Assembly: GCF_016865425.1 (NCBI RefSeq) | Contig: NZ_AP023355.1 | Location: forward strand, 7,252,198 to 7,316,197 | DNA: 64,000 nucleotides | Source: Actinocatenispora thailandica | Lineage (GTDB): Bacteria > Actinomycetota > Actinomycetes > Mycobacteriales > Micromonosporaceae | Direction of reading: 5' to 3' | Shown: piece after piece, positions 59,286 through 64,000 of the stretch | Position numbering within the stretch: position 1 is the stretch's first letter | How the letters are laid out: the number at the start of each line of letters is the position of its first letter | The notes under the pieces: generated by a model | What the model was told of the DNA's origin: nothing | Seen by the model: the letters and a program-made list of their open reading frames with translations, nothing else | Database searches by the model: none | Position numbers and translations under genes: made by a program

Positions 59286-60147
59286 GACCGTGTCTCATTT
59301 GGGGTTGGTTCGTTCATGATCATGTGTCGGATGTGCAGCGGTGGTGCCCGGATTCGTTGTGGGAGTTGGCCGAGCCGTTGATCCCGGCCGCCCCGTCCCG
59401 GCGGCAGGGCGGAGGCCGGCGCCGTACCAGCGATCGAGCCCTGTTGGCGGCGATGCTGTTCGCGGCGCAGGCGGGATGTTCGTGGTGGAGCCTGCCGGCA
59501 CATCTGTTCGGCACGACCAGAGCCACCGCGCATCGCCGGTTCAGCGAATGGACCGATGCAGGGCTGTGGGTCCGGCTGCACCGGGCGATGTTGGACCAGC
59601 TACGACGCCACGGCGGCTTGGACTTCGACCGGGCGATGATCGATTCGGTGCAGGTGCGGGCGGTCAAAGGGGGGATCTGACCGGCCCGTCGCCGGTGGAT
59701 CGCGGCAAGCCCGGCTCCAAGATCCATGTGATCACCGATCGTGGCGGGCTGCCGCTCGCCGCCGACATCAGCGCGGCCAACACCCCGGACGCGGCGTTGC
59801 TGCTGCCGCTGCTGGATGCTCTACCTTCGGTGCGGGGCCGCATCGGGCGTCCGCGCAGGTGGCCGGGCAAGCTGCACGCCGACAAGGCCTACGACCAGCG
59901 GCGACTACGGCGGGAGATCGCTGCTCGCGGGATCAAGGTGCGCATCGCCCGCAAGGGTGTGGAGTCCTCACAACGGCTGGGCCGACACCGCTGGGTGGTC
60001 GAACGCACCATGTCCTGGTTGGTCAACTACCGGCGCCTGACCCGCCGCTACGATCGCCTACCCGAACACTTCCACGCCTTCGCGGTGATCGCCTGCATGA
60101 TGATCTGCTACCGAAGACTCACCAAGATCACCAAATGAGACACGGTC
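59286..60147 (+). mobile_element. IS5-family (IS427-group) insertion sequence, apparently intact
   Basis: An 862-bp element with perfect 17-bp inverted repeats, GACCGTGTCTCATTTGG at 59286-59302 and its complement at 60131-60147. It is flanked by a TTA target duplication (59283-59285 and 60148-60150). One transposase gene is encoded in two frames. Perfect ends and target duplication indicate recent insertion. Confidence 0.93.
59324..60138 (+). CDS. IS5-family transposase expressed by -1 frameshift
   Basis: Frame 1 (GTG 59324 to TGA 59680) encodes the DUF4096-type HTH: SDVQRWCPDSLWELAEPLIP and LLAAMLFAAQAGCSWWSLPA, ending DRAMIDSVQVRAVKGGI. Frame 2 continues as GDLTGPSPVDRGKPGSKIHV, with the DDE part ADKAYDQRRLRREIAARGIK and WVVERTMSWLVNYRRLTRRY, ending at 60138. 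The switch needs a -1 slip at the AAAGGGGGG run (59668-59676), giving VKGG-DLTGPSPVDR as in undisrupted homologues. About 270 residues in total. Programmed frameshifting is known in this IS group. Confidence 0.9.
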
Positions 60148-60394
60148 TTACACCAGCGCCTCGCCAACCAGCGTTCTGGCCATGCGGCCTCGGGCGGACC
60201 GTCGCCTGAGCATGCGACGGGCTCACCCCTCGGCCCTGAACGCGCTCGAAGCTGAGCTTCTCGCTGCAGCATGACGCCGACCCTCGGCAGAACATCGACG
60301 CCTCGGTCAACAGTGTCGACGTGCCGCACGCTCGGGGGACAGTCCCACTGGACCGCACAGACTGCCTGGATCCGCTGCGCGGGCCCGGTGACGG

Positions 60395-61099
60395 CTAGGA
60401 CGACGGTGGGAAGTAGTGGCGCAGGTAGTCACGCACCCAGGGCTCGAGCCCGGACACGTCGTTGGCGCGGAGGGCGCGCCAGAGGTGGTTCTCGACCCAG
60501 AACCGGTAGGCGAACTCCTCGAACGAGGGCGCACACCAGCTGATCGCGCTTCTCTGCTGCTCCGGGTCGTCGAGGTCGGTCTCCGTCTCGTAGCCGTCGC
60601 GCCGTGCCTCGTACTCCCCCTCGTAGTCGATATCGGAGAACACCACGAACGTCTCACCCGCGGGACGCAGGTAGAGGTACCAGATCACGCAGTCCTGTTG
60701 GTCGCGCAGGAACCGCACCAGAAAGGCGCCAGCCTCGACCGGGCTGGGTAACGGCTGCGAGATGTCGGTCCAGCATCCGGTCACCGAGACCTCGTCCAGT
60801 GCCCCGTCCAGCTTCGAGTCGGTTTGGAAAGCGACGAAGTCCAACGGCAGCGTCAGACCCTCGGCCGCGAGGCTGGCCGACACTCGATCGAGCACCGTGA
60901 CCTGCTCGGCAACAGGCTCTCCGAGACCACCGAGCCATCGGAAGGTGCCTGTGAACTCGGCGGAGTCCAGAGGGGGCAGGCTCTCATAGGGATAGCGCTG
61001 GTAGGTATAGCGGCAGGGCCGGTATTCACCCAGGCCGGTAGCGCACCAACCCGGGCTGAAGCCACCCGATGAGCCGCTTCCCGACCGTTCGCCGGACAT
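60395..61099 (-). CDS. SMI1/KNR4-like (SUKH) protein
   Basis: A 234-residue protein. The core reads VLDRVSASLAAEGLTLPLDF with VAFQTDSKLDGALDEVSVTG, CVIWYLYLRPAGETFVVFSD and AISWCAPSFEEFAYRFWVEN. The helix-strand order and the closing WCAPSFEEFAYRFW segment fit actinobacterial SUKH-like proteins. The ATG at 61099 has a GGAGG site. The frame is open to ~61540, and a longer start at 61375 is possible. It is likely an orphan immunity protein; no toxin gene is adjacent. Confidence 0.7.
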   Translation of the reverse strand: MSGERSGSGSSGGFSPGWCATGLGEYRPCRYTYQRYPYESLPPLDSAEFTGTFRWLGGLGEPVAEQVTVLDRVSASLAAEGLTLPLDFVAFQTDSKLDGALDEVSVTGCWTDISQPLPSPVEAGAFLVRFLRDQQDCVIWYLYLRPAGETFVVFSDIDYEGEYEARRDGYETETDLDDPEQQRSAISWCAPSFEEFAYRFWVENHLWRALRANDVSGLEPWVRDYLRHYFPPSS

Positions 61100-61415
61100 C
61101 GAACCTCCAGAGATCACAGTGAGCGGGGTTGCGGCGTCAGCATTCCACTGCCCACCGACATCGCCGAACTGCCACCTCAGGGAAGGCCGGCCGGCGGCCT
61201 GCGGAGATGCGTCGTCTGTGTCGAGCACAGCGGCCGTGTTCGTCGAGGTCATCCACGCTCCGGTACTGACGGGGTCCTCGAGCTGTCCTGAGACCGCCTC
61301 GCGGACGGCGCCGACGCCGTCGACTTCACAGATCGGGTCTGTGCACGCCGAGTATGGTGGCGTGTGCTCTGACATCGATCGTTGCGCTTTGCGCCATATC
61401 GCTATGTTGTAGCCC

Positions 61416-62081
61416 ATGCTGCCCTCCCACTCTACGCAGTCCTCGACCCCTATTCGATGGCGCAAGCCGTGGCTGGTTCCCACGATATCCGCATTGTTGG
61501 GCGTCGCGGTGATCTTGATCATTGGCATTGTCGTGTTCACTGTCCGGCCGGCCTTCCTCTTCGGAACCGGACCGACCCTGGCACAGCCTTATCATCTGGG
61601 CTACAGCTCCGGATGCAGCCTGCTTCCACAACAGAGCTTCGATGAGCTTGGATACAGCGCGAAGCGGCCAGGAAAGTCAACACACGACTCCGATTCGCGC
61701 TCCTGCGCAGTGGATCTGGCAGCTACCGACCACCATGTCGGCCACGCTGCCGGTGATGCGAAGTTCCAGTTCACGGCGAGTGTATGGCGCAGCACAAGCG
61801 ATGCCCGCAACGATTACCTCAGCGAAGTCGAGACCTTCAAGCCCTATGCGTCCGAGAAGCAGGACACGGTCACTCATGAGAGCATTGGCGACCAGGCCAC
61901 TACGGTCATGCGGTCACGAAGCGCTGAAACGATGTACATCACGATCGTTAGCTACGACAACCTCGTGCTTTCGTCGCAGCTGATCCTGCCGCGCGGCTCG
62001 CAGCCACTGCCACCGGAGATCTTCTCTCGCGGTATCCGCTCCGCCCTCGACGGAATAGCGGGAAACATCCCCAAGGGGTGA
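61416..62081 (+). CDS. Membrane-anchored DUF3558-like protein
   Basis: A 221-residue protein with a short cytosolic start, one membrane helix (TISALLGVAVILIIGIVVFT) and an external domain containing GYSSGCSLLPQQSFDELGYS and SRSCAVDL, i.e. two cysteines likely disulphide-bonded. The layout is like that of the protein at 56253 and of DUF3558 lipoproteins, but anchored by a helix. GC content is lower than in the backbone. It may be a surface protein linked to secretion or immunity; function is unknown. Confidence 0.65.
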   Translation: MLPSHSTQSSTPIRWRKPWLVPTISALLGVAVILIIGIVVFTVRPAFLFGTGPTLAQPYHLGYSSGCSLLPQQSFDELGYSAKRPGKSTHDSDSRSCAVDLAATDHHVGHAAGDAKFQFTASVWRSTSDARNDYLSEVETFKPYASEKQDTVTHESIGDQATTVMRSRSAETMYITIVSYDNLVLSSQLILPRGSQPLPPEIFSRGIRSALDGIAGNIPKG

Positions 62082-62088
62082 CATGCCA

Positions 62089-62487
62089 CTATGGCGCAAC
62101 CTTGGGCCAGTGCCCCTTCGGTAGATAGGATCGCGTATTCCCCTGATCAAACAGGTCCATCGTCTTTGCGTAGTCGCCAGCGAACTTTTTGACCATGTCG
62201 ATCAGGTTGTTCAAACCCTCTTCCACGATCGACCCGCATGCCCCAGCGAGCTTGTCCAAAGCCTCAGGAATCGACACAATCCCGGCCGTATCGACAGCGG
62301 CATCCGTCATCGCCCCCAGAAGCTTCGTCACAATCTTCGCGGTTTCGAGCATGAAGCTCAAGTTGTCAACGGCCTGGGTTTCCAAGAACGTCGCGACTGC
62401 CTTGGCATCGTCCACGCCTGTTTGAGGATCGCGTTGTCGCGCTTGAGTTCCGCATTCAGCGGAGCTGCCCACCGAGATCACGAACAA
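62089..62487 (-). CDS. Helical hypothetical protein (possibly N-terminally altered)
   Basis: A 132-residue frame whose residues ~25-132 are clearly helical and amphipathic: DDAKAVATFLETQAVDNLSF, MLETAKIVTKLLGAMTDAAV and VEEGLNNLIDMVKKFAGDYA. The first ~25 residues (SSAECGTQARQRDPQTG) look unlike the rest, so a frameshift may have created the present start. Helical proteins of this sort without signals occur among ESX/type VII-linked substrates, but no WxG motif is seen. It follows the 62522 gene in the same direction. Confidence 0.5.
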   Translation of the reverse strand: MFVISVGSSAECGTQARQRDPQTGVDDAKAVATFLETQAVDNLSFMLETAKIVTKLLGAMTDAAVDTAGIVSIPEALDKLAGACGSIVEEGLNNLIDMVKKFAGDYAKTMDLFDQGNTRSYLPKGHWPKVAP

Positions 62488-62521
62488 CGAAGATTCGTGC
62501 GATAAAAGACCATGATCGAGG

Positions 62522-62806
62522 TTAGCTAGCGGAATTGTCCCACTCGGAAGCAGTCATGCCGAAATCCCGCGATATCGGCTTGACGGTAGATCGAAATTTC
62601 TCACGGAGGCCCTCTATATTAGGCGAGTCCCCCTCCGATGCCATGACATTCGCAGTTTCTATGACTTCCCTATATGCGGCAACTACTCGAATTTGGAACT
62701 GAGACTCGTCAACCTCATGGTCAATGTTGGGGTAGACGACCGGAATGTCGAGAGACGGGTCAGAATAGTCCAATATCGCATGAATGTAGAACCCTGTCTT
62801 CATCAA
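62522..62806 (-). CDS. Hypothetical protein
   Basis: A 94-residue protein, MMKTGFYIHAILDYSDPSLD then IPVVYPNIDHEVDESQFQIR and helical AYREVIETANVMASEGDSPN. AT-rich for this genome. No domain is recognised. It lies 34 bp upstream of the helical protein gene on the same strand and probably forms an operon with it. Confidence 0.5.
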   Translation of the reverse strand: MMKTGFYIHAILDYSDPSLDIPVVYPNIDHEVDESQFQIRVVAAYREVIETANVMASEGDSPNIEGLREKFRSTVKPISRDFGMTASEWDNSAS

Positions 62807-62861
62807 TTCATAGCGTGGGCTTAGGCCTCCAACCTCGCTGTTTGCTGGGGATCTGCGGAAG

Positions 62862-63402
62862 ATGTTGCCGCGGGTTCCGAAGGCGCCAGATCGGGAGCGG
62901 TTCGAGGCGTTCGTCCGCGGCCGGCAGCGTGACCCGCCGCTGCGGGTCGAGCCGGCCGTCGGCGACGTTCGCCGAGGCCGGTCGGCAACTGGCGCATTTG
63001 CATGTGGACTACGAGTCGGTCAAGCCATACCCGCTGGAGATGCAGCTCAGGGAGAAGTCGGCGCAGGGCGAGCGGGAGCTGTGGCGGGTCACGAAGCTGA
63101 AGTGGCGGTCGAAGTCGGACCACTCCGCGATCGTCTACAACTCGCAGGTCACCCTGGCCGGCATCCCGGACGAGGCACACCGCTACCAGCTCGGCTCGCG
63201 TACGGCGTTGGAGTGGCTGATCGATCGGTACCAGGTGAAGATCGACAAGGCGGCCGGCATCGTTAACGACCCGAACGACTGGTGTGACGAGCACGACGAC
63301 CCACGCTACATCGTTGACTTGATCTGTCGGGTGACAACGGTCAGTATCGAAACAATGCGCGTTGTTGACGGGCTGCCTACGCTTGATCTCCTGCCGCGGT
63401 AA
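62862..63402 (+). pseudogene. Type ISP restriction-modification enzyme, C-terminal fragment
   Basis: The main frame (from ~62970) encodes FAEAGRQLAHLHVDYESVKP, then YNSQVTLAGIPDEAHRYQLG, SRTALEWLIDRYQVKIDKAA, GIVNDPNDWCDEHDDPRYIV and DLICRVTTVSIETMRVVDGL. This is the end of the type ISP specificity domain (ALEWLI-RYQVK-D--SGI-NDPND---E--DPRYI-DL---V-TVSVET). A preceding piece, MLPRVPKAPDRERFEAFVRG, is in another frame, so there is a frameshift or small rearrangement at ~62925-62970. The nuclease, helicase and methyltransferase parts are lost. Confidence 0.8.
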
Positions 63403-63462
63403 AAGCCCGTGACTCTCAGCGAAGCTAGGGACCTTCCAATGAGAAAGCGTCTCATAACAGCG

Positions 63463-63535
63463 TGGGTCGCGTGGGACTCGAACCCACAACCTACGGATTA
63501 AAAGTCCGCAGCTCTGCCAATTGAGCTAGCGACCC
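63463..63535 (-). tRNA. tRNA-Lys (anticodon UUU)
   Basis: The minus strand starts GGGTCGCTAGCTCAATTGGC and ends CCCACGCGACCC plus discriminator A. The acceptor stem GGGTCGC/GCGACCC, D-arm AGCTCAATTGGCAGAGCT, anticodon stem GCGGA-CTTTTAA-TCCGT and T-arm GTGGG-TTCGAGT-CCCAC all pair. The anticodon loop CTTTTAA gives UUU. CCA is not encoded. Its 3' half is duplicated at 49459-49496, marking the integration site of the island. Confidence 0.97.
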
Positions 63536-63687
63536 TGCACCGGACACGGTACCCCAAGCGGAGTGCTGCCTGCGTGCCCGGTCGGCGCCGCCAAGTCCAG
63601 GTATTGGTGCAGGTCACAGCGGCCTGCGGGTGGTTCCTGGGCCGGGCTGCGGGCGGTGGCGGGGTCGGCGCGGGCCGGGCCGCGGGG

Positions 63688-64000
63688 TCACGGCGCCGCC
63701 GGCGGCAGGGTGGGGTGCTCGGCCGGATAGAGGCTGACCACGAACGAGTACGAGGTGTCTCCTTCCCGAGGCAGCTGGTCGAACTCGTTGAGCAGGGCGA
63801 CGACGCGTTCCCAGAAGGCGCCGGCCTGGGCGGCGGAGATGTGTGCGTGGTGGCGCAGCGCCCGCATCTGGTCGGCGTGGTAGGCGGGCATGGATTCCTC
63901 GGCGGCGTCGGCGAGTTCGTTGGGCCAGGGCGGTGGCGTGACGTCCTGTGGCCGCACCTTGCCCACGGAGATGTTGCGGGCTGTCCGACCGTAGAAGCTC
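63688..64000 (-). CDS. C-terminal part of a possible helix-turn-helix regulator (5' end outside window)
   Basis: The frame is open to the window edge and reads SFYGRTARNISVGKVRPQDV at the edge, then helical ELADAAEESMPAYHADQMRA and AQAGAFWERVVALLNEFDQL, ending SLYPAEHPTLPPAAP. The opening resembles the end of the winged-helix domain of ArsR/HTH_20 regulators (YRxTARxF), followed by an effector-type helical region. An in-frame GTG at 63966 exists but a start there would split the apparent domain. Assignment is tentative. Confidence 0.5.
   Translation of the reverse strand, partial: SFYGRTARNISVGKVRPQDVTPPPWPNELADAAEESMPAYHADQMRALRHHAHISAAQAGAFWERVVALLNEFDQLPREGDTSYSFVVSLYPAEHPTLPPAAP

Larger units (their letters stand above)
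49459..63504. mobile_element. Degraded genomic island integrated at tRNA-Lys(UUU)
   Basis: A 14-kb segment between the 38-bp direct repeats. It differs from the flanks in having lower GC in parts, many transposase fragments, truncated genes and toxin/immunity-type genes. The intact tRNA is kept at the right end. I find no tyrosine or serine integrase, so the element is either decayed or mobilised in trans. It also lacks recognisable conjugation or phage structural genes. An inverted repeat (CATAGCC...GGCTATG, 49499-49532) sits next to the left site and may be part of the old integrase-arm region. Confidence 0.8.

Overview
The window is very GC-rich, densely coding DNA with GTG/ATG starts, Actinobacteria-type regulators (ECF41 sigma factor, MmyB-type XRE, LacI, MarR, TetR) and many 1-4 base stop/start overlaps. 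It is almost certainly chromosome of a filamentous actinomycete; a Micromonosporaceae-like host (for example Actinocatenispora) is my guess from style and cannot be proven from the sequence. No rRNA or CRISPR array is present. There is one intact tRNA gene, tRNA-Lys(UUU).

Region 1 (1-49.1 kb) is chromosomal backbone. It opens with a partial NADP-dependent reductase, a frameshifted flavin reductase and a small SnoaL-like protein. At 2.9-8.3 kb is a LacI-controlled catabolic cluster: two xylose-isomerase-like TIM barrels, a DUF993 aldolase-like enzyme, a Gfo/Idh/MocA dehydrogenase and a LacI regulator around twin operators. Next come an ArsR-type regulator, a polar amino-acid ABC importer lacking its ATPase, a DHA2 exporter, a class II aldolase, a secreted HNH nuclease, a NarL-type two-component system, a Phd/VapC toxin-antitoxin pair, and leuA preceded by a leader peptide with four consecutive Leu codons. 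Then follow an XRE regulator with a glycosyltransferase, an aldo/keto reductase, an SDR, a second Gfo/Idh/MocA enzyme, an MFS/MarR/CLC-channel block, two SnoaL-tailed ECF sigma factors, a GNAT/MarR divergent pair, an alcohol dehydrogenase and a DedA protein.

Region 2 (37.0-47.5 kb) holds the most unusual content. It is an eight-gene reduced complex I operon, nuoA-X-H-J-K-L-M-N. The membrane subunits are present, but nuoE, F, G and I are missing, and nuoB/nuoD are replaced by one 532-residue protein. That protein has a cysteine-poor NuoB-like start, a histidine-rich HEHGG repeat centre and a short NuoD-like segment. A CsoR/RcnR-type operator lies 33 bp before nuoA, and two more lie before the divergent DHA2 exporter, which suggests metal-responsive control.

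Region 3 (49.46-63.50 kb) is a degraded 14-kb genomic island at the 3' end of tRNA-Lys, bounded by a perfect 38-bp direct repeat. No integrase is recognisable. Its GC content is locally lower. It carries an intact IS3-family element inside an ISL3 transposase gene, an intact IS5-family element with a -1 frameshift transposase, and fragments of IS5, IS110, MFS, ATP-grasp and type ISP restriction genes. Between these are conflict genes: the C-terminal end of a barnase/RNase Sa-like toxin followed by a barstar-like immunity gene, two SUKH (SMI1/KNR4) proteins, two membrane-anchored DUF3558-like proteins and several orphan small proteins. It reads as a graveyard of toxin/immunity cassettes.

The last 0.5 kb after the tRNA contains the C-terminal part of a possible regulator that runs off the window.
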